Part shown: positions 1 to 6,360 of the stretch, piece by piece
Numbering within the stretch: the first letter of the stretch is position 1
How the letters are laid out: each line of letters starts with the position of its first letter
DNA from: Candidatus Aquidulcis sp.
Lineage (GTDB): Bacteria > Chloroflexota > Anaerolineae > Anaerolineales > E44-bin32
Reading direction: 5' to 3'
Length of the DNA: 6,360 bases
Assembly (NCBI GenBank): GCA_020723365.1
Contig: DYJB01000039.1
Coordinates: 1-6,360 of the forward strand
Program-made: the position numbers and the translations under genes
Notes under the pieces: generated by a model
The model's input: only the letters and a program-made list of their open reading frames with translations
The model's database searches: none
What the model was told of the DNA's origin: nothing

Positions 1-444
1 GAAGTAGTCGGCGGCCAGCTCCGGATGGCGATCCAGCCCCAGCCGCTCAACCACCAGGTGATCGAACGACCCCAGCAGGTAGTCGGTCAGGAAGAACGTG
101 CCCGGCGCTTCGGCCATCAGGTGCTCGAAGCGGCCGTTGGCGTACATCTCGTAGCAGTGCGGTCCGGCGATTCGCTCCACGCCCTCGGCCGCCAGCAGGC
201 GGTCGAGCTCGCCGCCCGTGCCGCAGTCGCCGTAGACGACGATCACGCGTCCGAACCGCTGGCGCGCCTCCCGGATACGTTCCCGCACAGCGGCCGGAAT
301 TCGATCGGGGTGATTGTGCAGCAGCGACGGGACCGCCAGCACCTCCGCCTCCCAGCCGTACCTGGCGCGCAGGGCCAGCACCTCGCGCGCCAGCGCGCCG
401 CAGGCGATCAGTGCTGTTGTTGTCCGCCTCTCAAGCTCCGGCAT
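1..444 (-). CDS. DUF1638 family protein, C-terminus cut off by the window
   Basis: 148 codons are visible from the ATG at 444-442, with no stop before the edge. The protein starts MPELERRTTTALIACGALAR and shows the conserved Cys positions that mark the DUF1638 family: C15 (IACGAL), C74 (YGDCGTGG, 71-78) and C97 (GPHCYE, 94-99). Also present are LLHNHPDRIP (41-50), GTFFLTDYLL (115-124) and GLDRHPEL (136-143). I recognise the family from these motifs. Its biochemical role is not established as far as I know, but its genes often sit beside corrinoid methyltransferase genes, as here. The three Cys and the His nearby could bind a metal or thiol, which is speculation. The start overlaps the preceding stop by one base (TGATG), with GGAAGG 11 bases upstream, so it is co-translated with the homocysteine methyltransferase. 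Confidence 0.85.
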   Translation of the reverse strand, partial: MPELERRTTTALIACGALAREVLALRARYGWEAEVLAVPSLLHNHPDRIPAAVRERIREARQRFGRVIVVYGDCGTGGELDRLLAAEGVERIAGPHCYEMYANGRFEHLMAEAPGTFFLTDYLLGSFDHLVVERLGLDRHPELAADYF

Positions 445-1340
445 CAGGCGCTCAGCCTTCCCTGCAGGGCGGCGGCCATGGCTTCCAGATGCCGCGGCGT
501 GCTGCCGCAGCAGGCCCCAATGACGCGGGCGCCGGCCTCGGCTGCAGCCGCAGCGTAGACGGCCATCTCCTCCGGTCCGGCGCCGTAGACGGCGCGTCCC
601 TTCTCAAGCTTCGGCACGCCGGCGTTCGCCTTGGCCACCAGCACCGCCTGCGGGGCGGCAGCTTTCATCTTCTCGATCACGGACAGGATCTCGTCCGGGC
701 CGTTGCCGCAGTTGGCGCCCAGCGCCGAGACCCCCCATGCGCTCAGTTCGCGCACGGCCTGCTCGGGCGTGACGCCCATCATCGTCCGGCCGCGCGTGTC
801 GAAGGTCAGCGTGGCCACGATCGGGATGTCGGCCGAGGCCTGGCGCACGCCGTCGATGGCGGCCCGCATCTCCTCCAGGCTCGATAGCGTCTCGATCCAG
901 ATCACGTCGACACCGCCCGCCATCAGCCCGCGCGCCTGCTCGGCGAAGGCCGCCGTCGCCTCGGCCGGCTCGAGTTCGCCCAGCGGCGCCAGGATGCCTC
1001 CGCTGGGGCCGATGTCGCCCGCCACCACGGCCCGGCCGCCGGCCTGGCGAACCTCCTCGCGCACCAGTTGGGCCGCCGCCGTGTTGAACTCGACCACACG
1101 GTCCTGCAGGTTGTGCAGGCTGAGGCGCAGGCGGTTGCCGCCGAAGGTGTTGGTCAGGATCACGCGCGAGCCGGCCTGGAGGTAGCCGCCATGCACGCGG
1201 CGCACGCGATCCGGGTGCTCCACGTTCCACAGTTCGGGCGAGGCGCCGAACTGCAGCCCGAGCTCCATCAGCATCGTCCCCATCCCGCCGTCCGCCAGGA
1301 TCAATCCCGGCCGGGCGAGCAGCTCTTCCCAGGCACCCAT
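444..1340 (-). CDS. Homocysteine S-methyltransferase, MetH N-terminal-domain type
   Basis: 298 aa, a complete single-domain enzyme. The zinc/homocysteine site is visible as C211 in GANCGNGP and C277-C278 in GACCGSTP. Other barrel motifs are DGGMGT (17-22), TNTFGGNR (63-70), GDIGPSG (108-114) and ETLSSLEE (150-157). The family activates homocysteine as a zinc thiolate for methyl transfer. Relatives take the methyl group from methylcobalamin (MetH), betaine (BHMT) or S-methylmethionine (MmuM). Placed 16 bases after a corrinoid protein and with no cobalamin domain of its own, it most likely takes the methyl group from that protein and forms methionine; this is inference. The ATG at 1340 has a strong site, GGGAGGG, seven bases upstream. 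The stop TGA (446-444) shares its A with the next gene's ATG, so translation is probably coupled. Confidence 0.92.
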   Translation of the reverse strand: MGAWEELLARPGLILADGGMGTMLMELGLQFGASPELWNVEHPDRVRRVHGGYLQAGSRVILTNTFGGNRLRLSLHNLQDRVVEFNTAAAQLVREEVRQAGGRAVVAGDIGPSGGILAPLGELEPAEATAAFAEQARGLMAGGVDVIWIETLSSLEEMRAAIDGVRQASADIPIVATLTFDTRGRTMMGVTPEQAVRELSAWGVSALGANCGNGPDEILSVIEKMKAAAPQAVLVAKANAGVPKLEKGRAVYGAGPEEMAVYAAAAAEAGARVIGACCGSTPRHLEAMAAALQGRLSA

Positions 1341-1347
1341 CCGCTTT

Positions 1348-1354
1348 CCCTCCC
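1348..1354 (-). promoter_or_regulatory. Ribosome-binding site of the homocysteine methyltransferase gene
   Basis: GGGAGGG on the minus strand lies seven bases before the ATG at 1340 and just after the TAG stop of the corrinoid-protein gene. It is the strongest Shine-Dalgarno match in the window, and it also shows that the TAG is a true stop. Confidence 0.75.
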
Positions 1355-1356
1355 GC

Positions 1357-2037
1357 CTAGCCGCGGCGAATGGCGATCAGCTTCTTGGCCGTTTCGACCG
1401 CAACGGCCGCATCGCGGCAGTAGGCATCGGCCTCGATCTCCTCGGCAAAGGCGGCGTTCAGCGGCGCGCCGCCCACCAAGACGATCAGGTCCTTGCGCAG
1501 TCCGGCTTCGGCCAGCGCCTTGATCACCACGCCCATGTAGGGCATGGTCGTGGTCAGCAGGGCGCTCATGCCCAGGATGACCGGTTTATGCTCGCGCACC
1601 GCCGCCAGGAAGGCGTCGGCGTCGTTGTTGATTCCCAGGTTGACGACCTTGAACCCGGCGCCTTCCATCATCATCGCCACCAGGTTCTTGCCGATGTCAT
1701 GGATGTCGCCCTTGACCGTGCCGATGACCATCGTGCCGATCTGGGGCGCGCCGGTCTCGGCCAGCTTGGGACGCAGGATCTCCATGCCGGCCTTCATCGA
1801 TTTGGCCGCCATCAGCACTTCGGGCACGAACAGGACCCCGTCGCGGAAGTCCACCCCGACGACGTCCATACCGGCCACCAGCACTTTCGTCAGCACGTCG
1901 TAGGGCGTCATGCCCCGGCGCAGCAGCTCGTGGACGCCGGCGACGATCTGGTCGGCCAGGCCGTCGTACAGGTCGTCCTTCATCTGGTCCATCAGCTCCT
2001 GCGTTTCCAGCGTCGTCAGATCCGGTTGGTCGCTCAT
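1357..2037 (-). CDS. Corrinoid (cobalamin-binding) methyl-carrier protein, MttC/MtbC-like
   Basis: 226 aa. The N-terminal helical cap (about 10-95, with GMTPYDVLTKVLVAGMDVVG and LFVPEVLMAAKSMKAGM) matches the B12-binding 'cap' of methionine synthase. It is followed by a Rossmann-like B12 domain carrying D111-x-H113-x-x-G116 (VKGDIHDIGKN), with H113 as the lower axial cobalt ligand, then S158-x-L160 (GMSALL) and GG at 189-190 (VLVGGAPLN). In the cell it shuttles between the MttB-like enzyme, which methylates it, an acceptor methyltransferase, and the RACo-type activator. I chose ATG 2037 because it has a GAGGGAG ribosome site just ahead and the protein then starts at the normal family N-terminus. 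An upstream ATG at 2184 adds an unrelated Arg/Pro-rich stretch. The gene ends with TAG (1359-1357) at the natural end of the B12 domain. The downstream gene starts 16 bases later. Confidence 0.95.
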   Translation of the reverse strand: MSDQPDLTTLETQELMDQMKDDLYDGLADQIVAGVHELLRRGMTPYDVLTKVLVAGMDVVGVDFRDGVLFVPEVLMAAKSMKAGMEILRPKLAETGAPQIGTMVIGTVKGDIHDIGKNLVAMMMEGAGFKVVNLGINNDADAFLAAVREHKPVILGMSALLTTTMPYMGVVIKALAEAGLRKDLIVLVGGAPLNAAFAEEIEADAYCRDAAVAVETAKKLIAIRRG

Positions 2038-2047
2038 GATCTCCCTC
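2038..2047 (-). promoter_or_regulatory. Ribosome-binding site of the corrinoid-protein gene
   Basis: Read on the minus strand, GAGGGAGATC directly precedes the ATG at 2037. It decides that start over the ATG at 2184. The restored TGA stop of the RACo-type gene (2048-2046) overlaps this site, the usual arrangement for coupled operon genes. It is also independent support that the upstream gene originally ended here. Confidence 0.75.
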
Positions 2048-4039
2048 AGGATTGGGTTCGCCTTCGGCGGTCGGCGCGCGCCCCGGATTCGGCGGGCGTC
2101 GCCGGCCTGGCCGACAGGATGTTGTCCAGGTGCGGAAAGGCATCGGTGGCATGCGGAAGGACGGATCGGTGGCGGTCTGCACATGCCGGGTCCAGCGCGC
2201 CAGCCGCTCGGCCTCGGCGCGCTGGCTCAGATTGAGCAGGGCGATGCGCGCCCCGTCGCCGGCGGCGTTGCCGACGGCGTGCACGCGGTCCAGGGCACAG
2301 TCGGGGATCATACCCAGGATCATGGCGTGGCGGGGATCGATGTACGAGCCGAAGGCTCCCGCCAGCACGATGCGCTCCACGGCCCTGATCTCCGTCCGCG
2401 CCATCAGCAGCTTGACGCCGGCGTACAGTGCCGCCTTGGCCAGCTGGATGGCGCGCACGTCGCTCTGCGTCACCACGATCGGAGCGCCGGTGGCCGACTG
2501 CTCGGCGGAGACCAGGACGTATTCGCCCGACCGGCCGGCGAAGCGCACCCGCGGCGAGCGCGCGGCGAAGGACTCCTCAAAGCGGCCATCCGGCCGCAGC
2601 GCGCCGGCCAGGTACAGCTCGGCCACCACCTCGATGATGCCGCTGCCGCAGATGCCCGTGGCCCTGGCGGATGGCGGCAGGGGCTCGTTCTCGGCGCCTT
2701 CGATCCAGGCCTCGTGCCCGATGACGCGGATGCGCGGCTCCAGGCTGAGCGGATCGATGCGCACGCGCTCGATGGCGCCCGGTGCGGCGCGCTGCCCGTG
2801 CGTGATCTGCGCCCCTTCGAAAGCCGGACCGGTGGGGCTGGAGGCGCACAGCAGCCCCCTGCGGTTCCCCAGCGACATCTCGGCGTTCGTGCCGACGTCG
2901 ATCACCAGCATCTGCTCATCCTGCAGGTGCGGCGATTCGGCCAGCAGCACCGCCGTGTGATCGGCGCCGACGTGCCCGGCGATGCACGGCAGCAGGTGCA
3001 CGCGCCCGGCCGGGTGAAAGTCCAGCCCGAGCTCGCGCGCCTTGCGATCCACCGGGTCGGAGGTGGCCAGAGCGAAGGGCGTACCTCCCAGCTCGACCGG
3101 ATCGATCCCGAGCAGCAGGTGGTGCATGATGGTGTTGCCCACCAGCACGGCATCCAGGATCGAGGCCGGCGTGAGCCCGACGCGCTCGGTGGCCTTCACC
3201 GCCAGCTCGTTGACGGCGCGTACGATCGCCCGGTGCATGCGCTCGACGCCTTGCGGCTCGGACATGCCGTAGCTCACCCGGCTCATCAGATCCTCGCCGT
3301 AGCGCACTTGCGGATTCATCATCGACTCGGTCGCCAGCACGGCGCCGGTGCGCAGGTCGCACAGGTGAGCCACGACGGTCGTCGTACCGATGTCGACCGC
3401 CAGGCCGTGCACGCCCTCGGCGTACCCGGGCTCGACGCGCTGCACCACCTGGTCCTTCCACAGCGTGACCGTCACGGCCCAGCGCCCCTTGCGCAGGGCG
3501 TGCTGCAGTCCGCGCAGCGCCTCGGGGTCGACGGCCAGGCCGCTCAGCTTCCAGGCCTCGGCCAGCGCCGCCTGCAGCCGCTGCCAGTCCCCGCGGGCGT
3601 CATCTACATGCGCCGGGGGCACCTCGACGTACACTTGGCGCACGGCCGGATCGACCTCGATGGCCCGCTCGGTGGCCGCCTTGGCGATGACCTGCTTGCG
3701 CGCCTGGCTCTCCTCCGGCACCGTGATCAGGACATCGTCCAGCACCCGCGCGGCGCACGCCAGGCGCCGGCCCGTGATGCCGTGCTCGCTCAGATAGGAT
3801 CGCTCCGTCTGCTCGGGCGGCGACAGGTGCGATTCGTCCGAGTCGATGGCGTGCTTGGCGTAGCGGCCGGTCTCGACGATCACCTGGCACTTGCCGCACG
3901 TCTGCCGCCCGCCGCAGATCGACTCGATCTCGACGCCCAGACCGCGGGCCGCCTCCAGCAGGTTGGCGCCCGGATCGAGACGTCCCCGCCGGCCGGAGGG
4001 CATCAGCACCAGTTGGGGGCGACCTGACTCGTCGGCCAT
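2046..4039 (-). CDS. RACo-type corrinoid activation protein: 2Fe-2S ferredoxin plus ASKHA ATPase (DUF4445), frameshifted near the C-terminus
   Basis: This is a reductive activator that returns Co(II) corrinoid to Co(I), with ATP hydrolysis in the ASKHA domain. The N-terminal ferredoxin has a plant-type [2Fe-2S] set, C42-x5-C48-x2-C51 and C95. A linker and middle domain follow (about 119-210), then the ATPase with DIGTTT (216-221), VGNTIMHHLLLG (300-311), DVGTNAE (381-387), SSPTGPAFEGA (400-410), GICGSGI (462-468), TQSDVRAIQLAKAALYAG (524-541) and LAGAFGSYIDP (559-569). The start ATG at 4039 opens directly onto the ferredoxin domain; an ATG at 4090 would lie inside the transporter gene. After DPSF (625-628, ending at 2156) the frame stops looking like the family. 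It then runs about 340 bases into the next gene, to a TGA at 1699-1697 (780 aa in all). A -1 shift gives PHATDAFPHLDNILS and a TGA at 2048-2046, about 665 aa, close to family size. The coordinates here assume that corrected end. The gene may be damaged, or the sequence may contain an error. Confidence 0.88.
2141..2160 (-). other. Probable frameshift or small deletion site in the RACo-type gene
   Basis: Upstream of 2156 the family-like frame reads TATDPSF. From about 2159 downward the -1 frame reads LPHATDAFPHLDNILS and continues to a TGA at 2048-2046. The two frames meet at CCTTCC. That repeat-like hexamer would fit a deletion between short direct repeats, of length 3n+1, which could have removed the FQxxFVxAM-like segment I expect there. 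A single missing base would also restore the frame. No slippery heptamer is seen, so programmed frameshifting is unlikely. Confidence 0.7.
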
Positions 4040-4064
4040 CAGCCCTGTGCCTCGACTCCCGGCT

Positions 4065-4931
4065 TCATCCGAGCAGCCCGATCGTGGCAATGCCCGCCGC
4101 CACCAGCGCCGCCCCCAGCAGGCGCATCGGTCCGCTGCTTTCCTTCAGCACCAGCACCCCGTAGCCCGCTCCAAGCACGACGCTGAACTCGCGGATGGCC
4201 CCGGCATACGAGGCCGGCGTGCCGCGCGCCATGGCGAACAGCACCAGCGCGTAGGCGCTGAGCGAGGTAAAGCCGGCCAGCACCGTCCAGCCTTTCGAGT
4301 AGGCCCACTCGGCGCGCAGCCCGCCCCACCCGATCTCGCGCAGCGTGAAGGGCGTCAGCATCACCACGCTCCACCACAGCGCCAGGTAGGTGTAGAGCAG
4401 GGGCTCGACGTAGCCGATGCCGACCTTGTCGATCAGGGTGTAGAGCGAGATGCACGCTCCGGCGGCCAGCGCCCAGCGCGAGGAAGGAAGGCGCAGGGCC
4501 CTCAAGGGTTCCTTCCACCCGCCCAGGCGAGGCAGGTTGACGACGTACAGTCCCGCCACGATTGTCAGCACGCCCAGCGCCCCGCCCCAGGTCAGCGGCT
4601 CGCGCAGCAGCACGATCGACCACACCAGCAGCAGCGTCGGCCCGGCCCCGCGCGACAGCGGGTAGACGATCGACAGGTCGGCGCCCTGGTAGGCCTTGGC
4701 GATGGCGTAGAAGTAGGCCGCCTCGAACACGGCGCTTCCGATCAGGAGGGCCCAGCCCTGCCACGCGATCGGCTGCCAGGCGAAGATCAGCACCGGCGCG
4801 AACAGCACCCCGCTGAAGAGCAGCATCCACCAGACGAAGGCCGTCCGGTCGCGGCTGCGCTTGAGGGCAATGTGGGTCACGACGTGGATGCACGCCGAGC
4901 CCAGCAGGATCCACAGGTTGGCGAGGGTCAT
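4065..4931 (-). CDS. EamA/DMT-family membrane transporter
   Basis: 288 aa, with about ten hydrophobic segments arranged as two EamA repeats. The first half ends in the typical PLSRGAGPTLLLVWSIVLLR stretch (about 91-110), followed by an acidic-Pro turn and another helix (GGALGVLTIVAGLYVVN). The second half shows the matching pattern near the C-terminus (about 235-285, with EFSVVLGAGYGVLVLKES). No signal peptide beyond the first helix is seen. The ATG at 4931 is preceded by a weak GGCAGGCGG purine stretch. A second ATG at 4938 is in another frame and gives no membrane pattern. The gap to the upstream methyltransferase is 49 bases, and 25 bases separate it from the next start, so it sits inside the operon. 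The drug/metabolite transporter superfamily covers many exporters and importers, and the substrate cannot be read from sequence. Moving the methylated amine or its demethylated product is an inference from position only. Confidence 0.85.
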   Translation of the reverse strand: MTLANLWILLGSACIHVVTHIALKRSRDRTAFVWWMLLFSGVLFAPVLIFAWQPIAWQGWALLIGSAVFEAAYFYAIAKAYQGADLSIVYPLSRGAGPTLLLVWSIVLLREPLTWGGALGVLTIVAGLYVVNLPRLGGWKEPLRALRLPSSRWALAAGACISLYTLIDKVGIGYVEPLLYTYLALWWSVVMLTPFTLREIGWGGLRAEWAYSKGWTVLAGFTSLSAYALVLFAMARGTPASYAGAIREFSVVLGAGYGVLVLKESSGPMRLLGAALVAAGIATIGLLG

Positions 4932-4980
4932 CCGTCATCCGCCTGCCGTCGTGCGCCTCCGCCGGATCCAGGGCGCAGCC

Positions 4981-6360
4981 TCATGCCTCGCCGCCGGCCG
5001 GCCGGCGCCGCTCGCCGCGCGCCCGCCGCCCGGCCGCCGGCTCGGGGCGCGTCCAGCCTGCCGGCGGGACCGAGTCGCCCCTGACCAGCCCGGGGAAGGC
5101 CGCCCGCACGCGGGCGTCCACCTCGGGCGGGAAGACGGCCGGGTTGTCGCGCGTCAGGATGTCGCGGGCGCGCTCCATGGCGTGCGCCTGCGAGTCCTTG
5201 CTGCCCTTCTCAATCCACTGCGCCCGCGCCTCGCGGTCGGCCACGGTCGGGAGGAAGGCGGCCGTCTTCATGCGCTCCAGCGTGTGCGCGTGATCGATGA
5301 ACCCCCCGGCCGGTCCCACCTCGGCAATCAAGTCCAGCGCCAGGTTCTCCTCGCTGAACTCCATGCCGCGCCGAATGCGCTTGAGCATCAGCGAGATCTC
5401 GTCGTCGATGACGGCCTTGGCGAAGTCGAAGGCCATCAGCGAGTCGAGCAGGCCGGTCAAATTGAACATCTGCACGCCGCCCAGCAGGCCGGCCACGGCC
5501 GACATGCCCGTCTCATAGCCCGACTGGGCGTCGTTGACCTTGGCGTTGGTCAGGCCAATGTAGCCGCCGTTGGGGATGTTGTAGTACATCGCCATCTGGG
5601 CGAAAGCGATGAACAGGATGCCGGTTTCAATGGCGCCGGAGGCGTAGGCGCCGGTGCGCATGTCCGCCACCGTCGGCAGCGTGGCGTAGATCGTCGGCTT
5701 GCCGCGCCGCACCATTTGCTCCAGGACGGCCGCCGCCAGGAACTCGGCATTGCCCTGCGCCAGCGTCCCGACCATCGTCAGCGGCGAGGTCAGCCCGGCG
5801 TTGGGAACGATCGTCGGGTAGTACGGCAGGTCGCGCTCGACGTAGAAGATCAGGGCTGCGGTGGAGTCGAAGTCCATCGTCAGCGGCGAGACCACCGGGC
5901 AGGAGTGGTGCGTGACGAACGGGTGCTGGCGGTAGGCCGCCTCGCTCCCGGCCACGGCGAAGGCCAGCTTCAGGATCGCCTCGAAATCCTCCGGCGGGCC
6001 GCTGCCGCGCACCGGCTTGACCGTGTTCTTGAGCGCCGTGTAGAAGCGTGTGATGCTGAACAGCCCCGGGGGTGCGTCCTCGGCCAGCGTCGAGATCGAG
6101 AACACATCATGGCCCGGCAAGGCGTTGACCAGGTGGGCGATGCGCGCCAGGTCCTCGGACGTCGCCCGGCGCTCATGGCCGCTCAGCGGATCGATGATGT
6201 TGGGGGCCGATGACCCGGTGACCATCACCGGTGCATCCCCCGGCAGGGTCTTGTCGAACTTGGGGTCGCGGGCGTAGAAGGTGAAGGTGGGTGGGATCGA
6301 GGAGCGGAACTCCTCCACCACCTGGCGCGGCAGGCGCACGATCTCCGTCGCCTCGCCCAC
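4981..6360 (-). CDS. MttB-superfamily (non-pyrrolysine) amine:corrinoid methyltransferase, N-terminus missing
   Basis: 459 codons are visible, ending at TGA (4983-4981). The first visible codon is GTG at the window edge. I read it as an internal Val, because the text begins inside the conserved lead-in (IVRLPRQVVEEF, then FTFYARDP), which in this family follows roughly 60-80 more residues. Family marks in the visible numbering are FYTALKNTVKP (106-116), HHSC (151-154), the segment TNAKVNDAQSGYE (271-283) and LLGGVQMFNLTGLLDS (292-307). These enzymes are cytoplasmic TIM barrels that move a methyl group from a methylated amine to a Co(I) corrinoid protein. Archaeal MttB carries pyrrolysine encoded by UAG. 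Here the frame is open throughout, including the region where pyrrolysine would be expected, so this is a COG5598-type member like glycine betaine methyltransferase MtgB. The substrate is not known. The last ~28 residues are a Pro/Arg/Gly-rich tail. The corrinoid partner and activator encoded downstream support the call. Confidence 0.88.
   Translation of the reverse strand: MGEATEIVRLPRQVVEEFRSSIPPTFTFYARDPKFDKTLPGDAPVMVTGSSAPNIIDPLSGHERRATSEDLARIAHLVNALPGHDVFSISTLAEDAPPGLFSITRFYTALKNTVKPVRGSGPPEDFEAILKLAFAVAGSEAAYRQHPFVTHHSCPVVSPLTMDFDSTAALIFYVERDLPYYPTIVPNAGLTSPLTMVGTLAQGNAEFLAAAVLEQMVRRGKPTIYATLPTVADMRTGAYASGAIETGILFIAFAQMAMYYNIPNGGYIGLTNAKVNDAQSGYETGMSAVAGLLGGVQMFNLTGLLDSLMAFDFAKAVIDDEISLMLKRIRRGMEFSEENLALDLIAEVGPAGGFIDHAHTLERMKTAAFLPTVADREARAQWIEKGSKDSQAHAMERARDILTRDNPAVFPPEVDARVRAAFPGLVRGDSVPPAGWTRPEPAAGRRARGERRRPAGGEA

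Noticed and set aside
1357..1359. TAG at the end of the corrinoid-protein gene as a possible pyrrolysine codon
   Set aside because: It falls at the natural end of the B12 domain and is followed at once by a strong ribosome-binding site and the next start. Corrinoid carriers are not known to need pyrrolysine.
2141..2160. Programmed ribosomal frameshifting in the RACo-type gene
   Set aside because: There is no X-XXY-YYZ slippery heptamer or obvious downstream structure, and the expected family segment between DPSF and PHATD seems missing. A mutation or sequence error is the simpler explanation.
2035..2184. Upstream start (ATG 2184) for the corrinoid protein
   Set aside because: The extra 49 residues look like out-of-frame Arg/Pro text and overlap the end of the activator gene. 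ATG 2037 has a good ribosome site and the normal family N-terminus.
1910..4027. Very long plus-strand open frame (about 705 codons) opposite the RACo-type gene
   Set aside because: It is a by-product of high GC and third-position bias on the minus strand. The translation is rich in His, Arg, Gln and Gly with no recognisable domain, while the minus strand carries clear ferredoxin and ATPase motifs.
4039..4938. Alternative minus-strand frame over the transporter, starting at ATG 4938
   Set aside because: Its translation is Arg/Ala-rich with no hydrophobic helices. The frame from ATG 4931 gives a regular ten-helix EamA protein.
4984..5010. GC palindrome near the end of the MttB-like gene as a transcription terminator
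   Set aside because: It lies within the coding sequence, has no loop and no following U-tract, and is explained by GC-rich codons for the basic tail.
4861..6213. Long plus-strand open frame (about 450 codons) opposite the MttB-like gene
   Set aside because: Same composition artefact: no family motifs, and it lies fully antisense to a well-conserved enzyme.

Overview
The window is a compact, GC-rich operon fragment. All six genes lie on the minus strand, so transcription runs from high to low coordinates. The gaps between genes are under 50 bases (one is a 1-base overlap), and no promoter or terminator is visible inside. Both end genes run off the window: the first lacks its N-terminus at 6360 and the last lacks its C-terminus at position 1.

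In order of transcription: (1) an MttB-superfamily methyltransferase, 6360 to 4981; (2) a ten-helix EamA/DMT-type transporter, 4931 to 4065; (3) a RACo-type corrinoid-activation ferredoxin/ASKHA ATPase, 4039 to about 2046, with an apparent frameshift close to its end; (4) a corrinoid (B12-binding) methyl-carrier protein, 2037 to 1357; (5) a stand-alone MetH-type homocysteine S-methyltransferase, 1340 to 444; (6) a DUF1638 protein, 444 to beyond position 1.

Together these look like a corrinoid-dependent demethylation module. The MttB-like enzyme would remove a methyl group from a quaternary or tertiary amine and load it onto the corrinoid protein. The RACo-type protein would re-reduce cobalt to Co(I) after accidental oxidation. 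The homocysteine methyltransferase is the obvious candidate to take the methyl group, giving methionine. The transporter may move the substrate, and the role of DUF1638 is unknown. In effect the operon is a methionine synthase taken apart: homocysteine domain, cobalamin domain and reactivation domain are separate proteins, and the methyl-folate domain is replaced by an amine demethylase. No methyl-tetrahydrofolate methyltransferase gene is in the window.

The MttB-like protein has no in-frame UAG in the part seen, so it belongs to the non-pyrrolysine branch (the branch of glycine betaine, proline betaine and carnitine demethylases). Its substrate cannot be told from the sequence.

The most notable anomaly is in the RACo-type gene. 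Its reading frame departs from the family at about 2156, and a -1 shift restores a plausible tail and a stop just before the ribosome-binding site of the next gene. The organism is probably a high-GC bacterium with anaerobic or microaerobic methyl metabolism. Chloroflexota is my guess from the gene set, at low confidence.
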